5,863 nucleotides of DNA from Acidobacteriota bacterium (GTDB taxonomy: Bacteria; Acidobacteriota; Terriglobia; Bryobacterales; Bryobacteraceae). This document shows, one piece after another, positions 1-5,863 of the stretch (position 1 is its first letter; each line of letters starts with the position of its first letter). A program made the position numbers and the translations under genes. The DNA is taken from positions 1-5,863 of the forward strand of contig CANNLB010000212.1 of the NCBI GenBank assembly GCA_947505565.1, given 5' to 3'. A model generated the notes under the pieces. The model saw only the letters and a list, made by a program, of their open reading frames with translations, was not told the origin of the DNA and made no database searches.

Positions 1-364
1 TCCATCGCTATGAGTCGCGGGCGAGTTTCGCCAGGTGGATTCATACGATTGCGAGAAATCTGGCGCTCGGCACCCTGAAAAAGAGCCGCCCAGGTATAAC
101 CGAACTCGAGATGGTGTCCCCGGCTGCCACGCCGGAACGCCTCGCCACTTCACAACTGCTGGGCGAACGAATCGCGAACGCTCTGAACCAGCTCCGTACC
201 CGCGAACGGGCCGCATTTATCCTCCGCCATTACGAAGGCGTCCCGCTGGTCGAGATCGGCGAAACGCTGTGACTCAGCGAAAACGCCACCAAGCAAGCGA
301 AAACGCCACCAAACAAAGGACTGTTCGCGCGGTCAAAAACTTGCGCCGGGCCCTTTTGCCTTAG
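1..364 (+). pseudogene. ECF-type RNA polymerase sigma factor, 3' part, disrupted in region 4
   Basis: This is the C-terminal part of a sigma-70 family (ECF) factor; the 5' part lies outside the window. The frame beginning at base 3 reads through a region 2.4-like stretch (FARWIHTIARNLAL, about 27-68) and then a region 4 helix-turn-helix (ALNQLRTRERAAFILRHYEG, VPLVEIGETL). It meets TGA at 270-272 where the family has a glycine codon (GETL-G-LSENATKQ), so one base change (GGA to TGA) explains the stop. Immediately after, a 20-bp tandem duplication (276-315) shifts the frame. The second copy continues in frame 2 with SENATKQRTVRAVKNLRR and ends at TAG 362-364. Undoing both lesions gives a continuous region 4 of normal length. 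Without the second helix of the HTH the product should not recognise -35 elements. The anti-sigma remnant starts 11 nt downstream, the usual arrangement for such pairs. I am sure of the family and fairly sure it is broken. Confidence 0.85.
276..315 (+). repeat. 20-bp tandem duplication inside the sigma factor HTH
   Basis: Bases 276-295 and 296-315 are adjacent copies differing at one position (G293 versus A313). Each copy encodes SENATKQ of sigma region 4.2, read in frame 3 in the first copy and frame 2 in the second. Because 20 is not a multiple of three, the duplication is a frameshift. Its small size and near identity fit replication slippage. Confidence 0.9.
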
Positions 365-375
365 ATTACCCTCAC

Positions 376-1033
376 ATGACCCACCCCACCGAAGACCACC
401 TGATTTTGCACTACTACGGCGACGGCGGCGACGACGACCCGGAACCGCACCTAGTCGAATGCGTCGATTGTCGCCAGAACGATCGGAGCTTGCAACGGAT
501 CCTGAATTCGCTCGACGCCGCTCCCGGAACGTGGGGCCGACTACGGCCAGCAAGTTTGGCGCAAAGCGCAACCTCGCTGCCGCTCTCCGGCGAAACTCCC
601 GGCACTGGGCCCTTGGAATGGCGGCGGCGGTTGTGGTCGTCGGAGCGTTTCTCGCTGGGACCGCCTCCGAACGGAACAAGCCCTTGCCCTAGTCGAAAAT
701 CCCCGCGCCAGGCTCCTCCGCGTCGCGCTCGATGGACATTTGGCATCCAGCCTCATAGTCCTCGCCGAAATCGAAAACGCCCCCGGCCGGACGATGGATA
801 TCTCCAGGCAACGCCAGTCCGCCGAGCAACTGCTCGATGACGACCGGCTGTACAAACAGACCGCCAGCGGAACGCAAAAAGCGCAAATGAGCCAGTTGTT
901 GAACGATCTCGAAGAATTCCTGTTCGAAATCGCCCACCGCCCAGCGCAGCTAAACGGCCCGCAGTTGTAGGAGCTACGGGCCAGAATCGCCCGCAAAAGG
1001 ATCATTTTCGACATTCGAATTGCGGCCGACTAG
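376..1033 (+). pseudogene. Zinc-type (ZAS) membrane anti-sigma factor, frameshifted remnant
   Basis: Four segments in order make one anti-sigma factor. Frame 1 from ATG 376 to about 525 gives the N-terminal zinc anti-sigma domain with H25, C29 and C32 (HLVECVDC, the HxxxCxxC motif). Frame 2 from 524 gives PERGADYGQQVWRKAQPR, the usual linker. Frame 3 at 603-659 gives one membrane helix (WALGMAAAVVVVGAFLAG). Frame 2 from about 671 to the end gives the cytosol-distal domain (RLLRVALDGHLASSLIVLAE, MDISRQRQSAEQLLDDDRLY, LLNDLEEFLFEIAH). TAG at 968-970 interrupts the last part, but the same frame continues with ELRARIARKRIIFDIRIAAD to TAG 1031-1033, the typical family ending. The first frame change fits a loss of about 5 nt. 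The 658-nt span matches a ~220-residue protein. In the intact state it would hold the neighbouring sigma factor at the membrane. No clear ribosome binding site is seen before ATG 376. Function follows from family knowledge; inactivation is inferred. Confidence 0.8.
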
Positions 1034-1043
1034 CCAGCACCCG

Positions 1044-1050
1044 CAAAAGG
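1044..1050 (+). promoter_or_regulatory. Ribosome binding site of the HEAT-repeat gene remnant
   Basis: An AAAAGG(A) purine run lies 6-7 nt before ATG 1057. It supports 1057 as the original start, although that frame now ends after 20 codons (TGA 1117-1119). The next candidate start, ATG 1116, opens the frame with a more signal-peptide-like sequence. Confidence 0.5.
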
Positions 1051-1056
1051 AATCTT

Positions 1057-2118
1057 ATGAACTCAGTTGCTTTATTTGAGCTCACCCGTAGCATCTTATG
1101 TGCCTGTTTAAAAGAATGAGCCGGACCCTACTCAGCTTCGGCCGGCCCGCCGCCCCCGCTGGCTCCGCGAGCGCCGCGGACCACGAACCAGGATGCCTAC
1201 CGCCAAGCCGCCCGAGAGCTGGACCAACGCCAATACGAAAAAGCCGTTGCGCTATTCGGCAAAGTCGTCGAGATAAAAGAAGCCCGCGCCGATGGCGCTC
1301 TGTATTGGAATGCCTACACCTTAGTCGCGACTAGGCCGCTCTACCAAGGGCTTGGCCGCCTTGGCCGAACTCGAACGTGCCCATCCGAAACGCGTATGGC
1401 TAAACGACGCCACGGCCCTCGCCGCCGAAATGCGTCAGGCCGTCCGCCGGCCCGTTCGGCCAGAAGCCGAAAACGGAGAAGCGCTTAAACTCCTCGCCCT
1501 CAAAGGCCTGATGCGCTCTGCGCCGAAAACCGCCCTCCCCCAGTGCGGAAAATCCTAAACGCCCCGAAGAACCCTCCGCGCCACAAAAACGCACCCTCTT
1601 CGTCCTGGCGCTAAGCCGTAGCGCCCGGGCAGGCGAAATCGTCACCCCGTGCGCCAGAGGCGGCGCCAGCCCCGATCTGCAAGCTGTAGCGGTCGAATAT
1701 CTTGGCGTCCTCAACTCGCCCGAATCCCGCCAAAGCCTGGCCGATCTTTACGCCACCGCCGCCGACGTTTCCGTCAAGCGGCGTCCTCCGCGGCTTCATG
1801 ATCAGCCGCAACAAAGAGCGCCTGCTGGCTGCGGCGAAGTCCGAAACCAACCTCGATCTCCGCCACGAAGCCCTGTAAATGCTCGGGGCCTTCGGCGGAC
1901 GCGCGGAATTGGCGCAGCGCGACTCCACCGAAACGGATAAGAACGTCAAGCGCGCCATCCTCGACGGTCTCTCCGCCTCCGGCCAAGCCGGCCTACTCGT
2001 CGAAATCGCCCGCAAAGAAACCGACAAAGCCTTGAAGCGTATGGCCGTCGAACGCCTAACGACCATAAAAAACAAAGAGGCTACGGCGTATCTACTGGAG
2101 TTACTCGGGAAGGAATAA
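1057..2118 (+). pseudogene. Exported TPR/HEAT-repeat protein, multiply frameshifted remnant
   Basis: A repeat protein of about 350 residues can be read by changing frame. ATG 1057 opens a 20-codon frame ending at TGA 1117-1119. Frame 3 from ATG 1116 gives a degraded signal-peptide-like start (MSRTLLSFGRPAAPAGSASA). Frame 1 from 1183 gives a TPR-like unit (YRQAARELDQRQYEKAVALF, ADGALYWNAYT). Frame 2 from about 1325 to 1540 gives GLAALAELERAHP and EALKLLALKGLMRSAP. Frame 1 gives KILNAPKNPPRHK near 1545-1587. Frame 3 from 1587 to about 1780 gives TLFVLALSRSARAGEIV and AVEYLGVLNSPESRQSLADL, HEAT-like pairs. Frame 1 from 1783 to TAA 2116-2118 gives the last HEAT units (NKERLLAAAKSE, NVKRAILDGLSASGQAGLLV, ALKRMAVERLTTIKNKEATA). 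An internal TAA at 1876-1878 sits where glutamine is expected (HEAL-Q-MLGAFGG), a simple C-to-T change. Proteins of this layout follow sigma/anti-sigma pairs in Acidobacteriota; their function is not established to my knowledge. HEAT repeats suggest a protein-binding scaffold in the periplasm (inference). Confidence 0.75.
2107..2114 (+). promoter_or_regulatory. Ribosome binding site deciding the GTG start of the ABC ATPase
   Basis: GGGAAGGA lies inside the last codons of the HEAT-repeat remnant, 4 nt before GTG 2119. The GTG follows the TAA of the upstream gene directly, which indicates translational coupling in the original operon. Confidence 0.6.
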
Positions 2119-2676
2119 GTGCAAGAGATCATCAAGCTTTCAAGTGTCAGCAAACGGTACGTCGCCGATGAAAGTGAAACCCATGCGCTGGCCGGGATTG
2201 AAATGGAGATTCGACGCGGCGAATACGTGTCGATCTCCCGGCCATCCGGTCAACGACACGAAACCCAGCGAGCGGGCGCGCATCCGCATCGCGAAAGCGG
2301 CTTCATCTTCCAGGCCTTCAAGCTGATCGGCGATCTCACCGTTTACGAAAATGTCGCCTCCCCCCTGACCTACGGGAACAGGTCCGCCGCCGAACGCAAA
2401 AAAGCCGTCTGCGAAGCCCTCGAACGCGTCAGCATGGGCCAGCGCGAACGGCACTATCCATCCCAGCTTTCGGGCAGCCCAGCCATCCTTCTGGCCGACG
2501 AGCCCACCGGCAATCTCGATTCGCAAAACGGTGAACAGTTGATGAACCTACTCGAAGAACTCCATCAAGGCGGTGCCACCATCTGCATGGTCACCCATGA
2601 TCCGCGCTTCGCCCAGTGCAGTATTCGACTCTTCGACGGCCGCATCGTCGAAGAGTCGATAGCCGCAACCGCGTAA
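2119..2676 (+). pseudogene. ABC transporter ATP-binding subunit (MacB/LolD type), core motifs deleted
   Basis: An open frame of 185 residues starts at GTG 2119; complete relatives have about 225-250. Present in order are A-loop Y14, the start of Walker A (S40-R41-P42-S43-G44, where family members have GPSGCGKST), Q-loop FIFQAF (Q65), YPSQLSG (113-119), Walker B ILLADE (123-128), D-loop NLDS (132-135) and the H-loop histidine H160. Missing are the Walker A GKS/T part with about 25 following residues, and the rest of the signature LSGGQ with the helix after it (S118-G119 run straight into PAILLADEP). Residues 45-58 are read in the wrong frame: frame 2 at 2246-2290 gives the expected PVNDTKPSERARIRI, so two lesions cancel and the frame looks open. 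Near the 3' end, FAQCSIRLFDG also lacks a few residues. Without Walker A lysine and signature it cannot bind and hydrolyse ATP normally. Intact members power lipoprotein release or efflux together with a permease; none follows here. It could be annotated as a short functional ATPase, but I judge it a pseudogene. Confidence 0.85.
2625..2659 (+). repeat. Perfect 14-bp inverted repeat at the 3' end of the ATPase remnant
   Basis: TCGACTCTTCGACG (2625-2638) is exactly complementary to CGTCGAAGAGTCGA (2646-2659), with a 7-nt loop (GCCGCAT). It codes for RLFDGRIVEES, and LFD and VEE codons are naturally antisense to each other here. No T-run follows, so it is not a standard intrinsic terminator, but the transcript should form a strong hairpin just before the stop codon and the next gene. 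Confidence 0.75.
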
Positions 2677-2685
2677 TCTAGAGGA

Positions 2686-3396
2686 ATGCCCAACCTGTTC
2701 TGCGGCTTCCCGGCCCCCGGCCAGGAGTTCCTCCGGGAACTCAAAGAAAACAACCAACGCGACTGGTTCCAAGCGCGCAAAGATATCTACGATACCGCCG
2801 TCAAAGCTCCCATGGTGGAGTTCGTCGATGTCCTAAACGCCGAGTTCGCCCGCTTCGCCCCCGAGTACATCACAGACCCCAAGAAGGCGATGCACCGGAT
2901 CTATCGCGACACCCGCTTCAGCAAAAACAAAACGCCCTACAAAACCAACTCCTCCGCCTCGTTTCATCAATCGGTCACCGACAAGGAAGCCATGGCCGGC
3001 TTCTATGTATCCGTTTCGCCCTTCCAAATCGAAGTCGCCGGCGGAGTCTACTCTCCCGAGCCCCCCCAGATGCTGGCCATTCGGAACGCGATTTCCAACG
3101 ACCTCGACACCTGGGCGGCCCTCGTCGAGCACAAAAAGCGAAAAAAGTTCCTGGGCGAACTTCAAGGTGATGCCCTCACCCGGCCGCCCAAGGGCTTCCC
3201 GAAGGACGACCCCGCCGATTTCTGGATTCGCAAGAAACAGTGGCTCTACTTCGATCTCACCCTCGATCCCGCGCTGGCCTTGACCCCCAAGCTGGTCGGG
3301 GAAGTCGTCCGCCGATTCGAAGCGATGCATCCCGTCATTCAGTTTCTCAACGCCGCTTTGGCCCAACAGAAACCGAACCGTTCGGACTTCTTCTAG
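2686..3396 (+). CDS. DUF2461 (TIGR02453 family) protein
   Basis: The gene encodes an intact 236-residue protein of the DUF2461 family, which is found widely in bacteria and has no established biochemical role. Family marks are visible: the N-terminal block FLRELKENNQRDWFQARK (about 15-32), the strongly conserved RIYRDTRFSKNKTPYKTN (about 71-88), GFYVSVSPFQIEVAGGVYSP (105-124), a central PQMLAIRNAI helix, and RPPKGFPKDDP near 170-180. No signal peptide or membrane segment is seen, so it should be cytosolic. ATG 2686 is the only sensible start because an in-frame TAA (2674-2676) lies just upstream and the conserved block begins near residue 15. A GAGGA run touches the ATG directly, which is too close to be a normal ribosome binding site. 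It begins 9 nt after the dead ATPase and may depend on read-through from that operon. The family call is firm; function is unknown. Confidence 0.93.
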   Translation: MPNLFCGFPAPGQEFLRELKENNQRDWFQARKDIYDTAVKAPMVEFVDVLNAEFARFAPEYITDPKKAMHRIYRDTRFSKNKTPYKTNSSASFHQSVTDKEAMAGFYVSVSPFQIEVAGGVYSPEPPQMLAIRNAISNDLDTWAALVEHKKRKKFLGELQGDALTRPPKGFPKDDPADFWIRKKQWLYFDLTLDPALALTPKLVGEVVRRFEAMHPVIQFLNAALAQQKPNRSDFF

Positions 3397-3497
3397 CCCC
3401 CCCCAATCCCACCAGTTGCCATTCGGTTGCAGCTCATTGACCGACCGGAAAAACCCCTGCATCCTGGTAGGGATTACACTAAAGGGTTAACTCTTCC
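3397..3497 (+). promoter_or_regulatory. Intergenic region with ribosome binding site and weak promoter candidate for the TPR-redoxin gene
   Basis: This 101-nt gap separates the DUF2461 gene from the next one. AAAGGG at 3481-3486 lies 11 nt before GTG 3498 and is the best ribosome binding site, supporting that start. A TTGACC hexamer at 3437-3442 resembles a -35 box, but the best -10-like sequence, TACACT (3475-3480), is too far away, and CATCCT (3460-3465) at correct spacing is poor. The promoter is therefore only a candidate. No convincing terminator for the upstream gene is seen. Confidence 0.3.
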
Positions 3498-5642
3498 GTG
3501 TTGAAAGCTCTCTCCATCGCCATCCTTCTCTCCCTAAGTTCCCTTTGGGCCGAGACTCCCCGCGCCGGGCACTCCCATTACGGGGGAGAGCTCGACTCCG
3601 GCCCCCGGCAAAAGCCATGGGAGATCCGCGCCATCGGCAATACGCCCTTCCCGATCACCCACAAAAACCCGGAAGTGCAGAAATGGTTCAACCAAGGCAA
3701 TGCCCTGCTGCACTCGTTCTGGTACTACGAAGCCGAGCGGGCGTTTCGGTGGTGTCTGAAATTGGAACCCGGCAATGCCATGGCCTGGTGGGGCCTCTCC
3801 CGCGCCGCCCAAGGCACCCGCGGTAAGGAGTTCCTCCTCGAAGCCGTTAAACGTAAGGGCACCGTCACCGAGCGCGAACGCTGGTACATCGAGTCCTCGG
3901 CCGACGATTCGACGCAAAATCCCGACGATCCCGGTTACGGCGAAGCCCATCGGAATCGGCAACGGCGCATCCTCGAACGGATCGCCATGAAGTACCCGGA
4001 TGACGTCGAAGCCAGGGCGCTTCTCGCCTTGACCAACATGATGGAAGACCGCTTCGGAACCGAGTTAATGGTCCAGCAAGTCCTGGCCAAGAACCCCGAC
4101 CACCCCGGCGCTCATCACTACCGGATCCACAATTGGGACGGTAAGGATCCCGAATTCGCGCTCGAAAGCTGCCGCCGTTACGGTGCCATCGCCCCCGCCA
4201 TCGGCCACGCCCACCACATGCCCGGCCATATCTACTCCGGCATCGGTATGTGGCACGAAGCCGCCATCGCCATGGACGCCGCCACCCGCGTCGAAAAGCA
4301 GTACATGCGCGAGCGCATGACCCTGCCCTACAACAACTGGAACTACGCCCACAACAAAAATTATCTTGCCTATATCCAGGGCCAACTCGGCATGTACGAA
4401 GCCGCCGTCAGCGCCGGACGTCAGTTGCTGGCCGCGCCGCTCGACCCCCAGGAAAACAAGGCCGACGCCTTCAGCCCGCATTACCAAGGCCGACTCGTGA
4501 TGAACCGAACGCTGGTTCGTTTTGAGCGCTGGAAGGAAATTCTCGACGGCAAAGTATTTTATTGGGATGACAAGCTTCTACGCGATAAAGAAGAGCGTGC
4601 CTTTCTCGAAGCCCTCGCTCACCTTGGCCTCGGCGATATCGACAAGGCCCGCAAGAGCACCGCAAAGCACAAAGCTCTGCAATCCGAAATCGAAAAGGAA
4701 AAAGACGCCAAGCCCCGTTGGGAGTTGATGCAGGCCGAACTCAAAGCCAAGCTCCTCCTCGCTGAAGGGCAAACGCTAGCCGGTCTAACCGTCCTCGGCA
4801 ATGCCGCTTCTAAGTACGAAGCGCTCGTCGAAGGCCAGAACGATCCGCCGTTCTATCCCTCCTCGCTCTACCTCGATCTCGGCCGCGCTTACCTCCATGC
4901 GAAATCGCCCGCCCTCGCCATCAAGGCCTTTGAAAAGTCGCTGGAGCTCACCCGAAACGACGGCTCCGCGCTCGCCGGCTTGGCCGAAGCGTGGCTCGCC
5001 CTCGGCGACAAGGCCAAAGCCACGGACCACTACGCCCGCCTGCTCCACGTTTGGTCCGACGCCGACCCCGGCTTCGCGCCCCTCGCCAAAGCGAAGGCCC
5101 TCGGCCTCACCGCCCTGTCCAAGGATGTCTCCCCGGCCCCGCAGCGCAACTACGCCAAAACCACCCTTGAAAGCCTCGGTCCGAACCGCTGGGAACCCTA
5201 TGGCGCCCCCGTTCTGGACGCCCGCGATTCGCAGAAGAAGCGCGTCACCCTCGAAGAGTACAAGGGCCGCAATGTCGTCCTGATCTTCTACCTCGGCCAG
5301 GAATGCCCCCACTGCCTCGAACAACTCCAGGAAGCCGCCAAACGCAACGGCGATTTTGAAAAACAAAACACGGTTGTTCTGGCGATCTCTAGCAATGGCC
5401 CCGAAGACAACGCCGACTCGCTCAAACTCAAACAGGTGCCGTTCCGCCTGCTCTCCGACTCCGGCTTTGCCAACGCCCGACGATTCCTGTCCTACGACGA
5501 TTTCGAAGAAATCGAACTCCATTCGACCATCCTGATCGACGCCAAAGGCCGCGTTCATTGGGCTCGGCACGGCGGAGACCCCTTCGCCAATTTCGACTTT
5601 TTACTCAAGGAGATTCAACGCATCAATAGTCTTGCCGACTAA
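3498..5642 (+). CDS. Secreted TPR-repeat protein with C-terminal redoxin (AhpC/TSA-like) domain
   Basis: This intact 714-residue gene encodes an exported two-part protein. Residues 1-18 form a Sec signal peptide (hydrophobic AILLSLSSLWA, probable cleavage after A18). TPR-like helices follow at about 60-105 (WFNQGNALLHSFWYYEAERA, LEPGNAMAWWGLSRAAQG). A histidine-rich pair characteristic of this TPR subfamily lies at 206-214 (HHYRIHNWD) and 236-244 (GHAHHMPGH). More TPRs are at about 454-520 (LYLDLGRAYLHAKSPALAIK, LAGLAEAWLALGDKAKATDH). The last ~155 residues are a thioredoxin-fold domain: APVLDARDSQKK, NVVLIFYLGQECPHC with C603 and C606, LAISSNGPEDN, PFRLLSDSGFANARRFLSYD, and STILIDAKGRVHWAR, the usual redoxin order. 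A CPHC pair suggests disulfide exchange or peroxide/thiol redox work in the periplasm; the TPR part probably binds a partner. The substrate is not evident. GTG 3498 is chosen because of AAAGGG upstream and the signal peptide; TTG 3501 is a less likely alternative. Domain calls are firm, the precise role is not. Confidence 0.9.
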   Translation: MLKALSIAILLSLSSLWAETPRAGHSHYGGELDSGPRQKPWEIRAIGNTPFPITHKNPEVQKWFNQGNALLHSFWYYEAERAFRWCLKLEPGNAMAWWGLSRAAQGTRGKEFLLEAVKRKGTVTERERWYIESSADDSTQNPDDPGYGEAHRNRQRRILERIAMKYPDDVEARALLALTNMMEDRFGTELMVQQVLAKNPDHPGAHHYRIHNWDGKDPEFALESCRRYGAIAPAIGHAHHMPGHIYSGIGMWHEAAIAMDAATRVEKQYMRERMTLPYNNWNYAHNKNYLAYIQGQLGMYEAAVSAGRQLLAAPLDPQENKADAFSPHYQGRLVMNRTLVRFERWKEILDGKVFYWDDKLLRDKEERAFLEALAHLGLGDIDKARKSTAKHKALQSEIEKEKDAKPRWELMQAELKAKLLLAEGQTLAGLTVLGNAASKYEALVEGQNDPPFYPSSLYLDLGRAYLHAKSPALAIKAFEKSLELTRNDGSALAGLAEAWLALGDKAKATDHYARLLHVWSDADPGFAPLAKAKALGLTALSKDVSPAPQRNYAKTTLESLGPNRWEPYGAPVLDARDSQKKRVTLEEYKGRNVVLIFYLGQECPHCLEQLQEAAKRNGDFEKQNTVVLAISSNGPEDNADSLKLKQVPFRLLSDSGFANARRFLSYDDFEEIELHSTILIDAKGRVHWARHGGDPFANFDFLLKEIQRINSLAD

Positions 5643-5663
5643 TGCGTGACCCCCCGCTGTTCG

Positions 5664-5863
5664 ATGGCTGAAGAACCTAAACCCGCAAAAACTCCGGCTG
5701 TCATGGCGACCGTCCCGTGGGACGGCGCTATCCCTGGACTCCTCCGCGAGCACCTCGGCGCCGCCGTCCTCGACACGCATCTGTACGTCGATCAGCCCTG
5801 TGCGGTTCTATCTCTCGCCGCTATGCTCCCGGGGCTGGAACTGCTCCACGCCGAAGCCAACTT
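5664..5863 (+). CDS. nuoC: Probable NADH-quinone oxidoreductase subunit C, 5' end, cut by the window
   Basis: Only the first 66 codons are present and the frame is open to the window end. After a proline/lysine-rich leader (MAEEPKPAKTPAVM), the sequence PGLLREHLGAAVLDTHLY, then VDQPCAVLSLAAMLPGLELL, resembles the start of the 30-kDa subunit of respiratory complex I, where an (L)REHFG-A-VL-E block is followed by strands leading to the FDYLVDLTAVDY motif. That diagnostic motif would lie just beyond the window, so the call rests on the N-terminus alone. The start could also be GTG 5646 in the same frame or ATG 5703; no clear ribosome binding site is seen for any of them. The gap to the upstream gene is 21 nt, so co-transcription is possible. 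No nuoA or nuoB lies directly upstream, which is unusual for a complete nuo cluster and lowers confidence. Confidence 0.5.
   Translation, partial: MAEEPKPAKTPAVMATVPWDGAIPGLLREHLGAAVLDTHLYVDQPCAVLSLAAMLPGLELLHAEAN

Noticed and set aside
990..1051. Exact 12-bp direct repeat CCCGCAAAAGGA at 990-1001 and 1040-1051
   Set aside because: One copy is coding (ARK in the anti-sigma tail) and the other forms a ribosome binding site; similar CGCCCGCAAA strings recur through common codons, so it is probably coincidence.
376..2118. Programmed ribosomal frameshifting as an explanation for the frame changes
   Set aside because: There are many changes in different directions plus internal stops and deletions, and no slippery heptamer with a downstream structure is seen at the junctions.
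1611..2153. A 180-codon open frame on the minus strand over the HEAT-repeat remnant
   Set aside because: The + strand carries recognisable HEAT-like units here. The serine/arginine-rich minus product is a typical antisense shadow.
2833..3462. A 209-codon open frame on the minus strand
   Set aside because: It is antisense to the DUF2461 gene with its clear family motifs; the product is glycine/valine/glutamate rich and shows no domain.
3451..3472. Weak CCCT...AGGG hairpin before the TPR-redoxin gene
   Set aside because: The stem is only 4-5 pairs with a wobble and no T-run follows, so it is not convincing as a terminator or riboswitch.
4785..5570. A 261-codon open frame on the minus strand
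   Set aside because: It lies antisense inside the intact TPR-redoxin gene, has a low-complexity composition rich in G, V, F and E, and is a by-product of C-ending codons on the + strand; no family motif is seen.
5642..5671. Nine-codon frame from ATG 5642 overlapping the TAA of the TPR-redoxin gene
   Set aside because: It is very short, has no ribosome binding site, and ends inside the next gene; nothing supports its being translated.

Overview
The window looks like a piece of an acidobacterial chromosome, probably of the Solibacter/Bryobacter type. This is inferred from the high-GC, C-ending codon use, the extended ECF sigma / zinc anti-sigma / HEAT-repeat protein / ABC ATPase gene order typical of that group, and the large exported TPR-thioredoxin proteins common there. 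No rRNA, tRNA, CRISPR array or insertion sequence is visible.

Left part (1-2676): a four-gene operon on the + strand that is almost certainly dead. In order it holds the 3' part of an ECF sigma factor (stop codon plus a 20-bp tandem duplication in region 4), a membrane anti-sigma factor of the HxxxCxxC zinc type (at least three frame changes and one internal stop), an exported TPR/HEAT-repeat protein (about five to six frame changes and two internal stops), and a MacB/LolD-type ABC ATPase that has lost its Walker A lysine region and signature motif. Every gene can be followed from its expected start to its expected end by switching frame, so the order and approximate length of the operon are preserved. 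No permease for the ATPase is present after it.

Middle and right part (2686-5642): two intact genes on the same strand. The first is a DUF2461 (TIGR02453-family) protein that begins 9 nt after the dead ATPase. The second, after a ~100-nt gap, is a 714-residue secreted protein with TPR repeats and a C-terminal redoxin domain with a CPHC active site. These long clean reading frames argue against poor sequence quality as the general cause of the lesions upstream.

Right edge (5664-5863): the start of a gene whose first 66 codons resemble the N-terminus of NADH-quinone oxidoreductase subunit C, cut by the window end.

Functionally, the left part would have been a sigma/anti-sigma regulatory switch co-transcribed with an export-type ABC ATPase and a repeat-protein partner. 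The intact genes to the right do not obviously belong to that system. I did not find a new intact system. The most notable things are the pattern of decay, an ATPase frame that stays open only because its lesions compensate, and the TPR-redoxin fusion.
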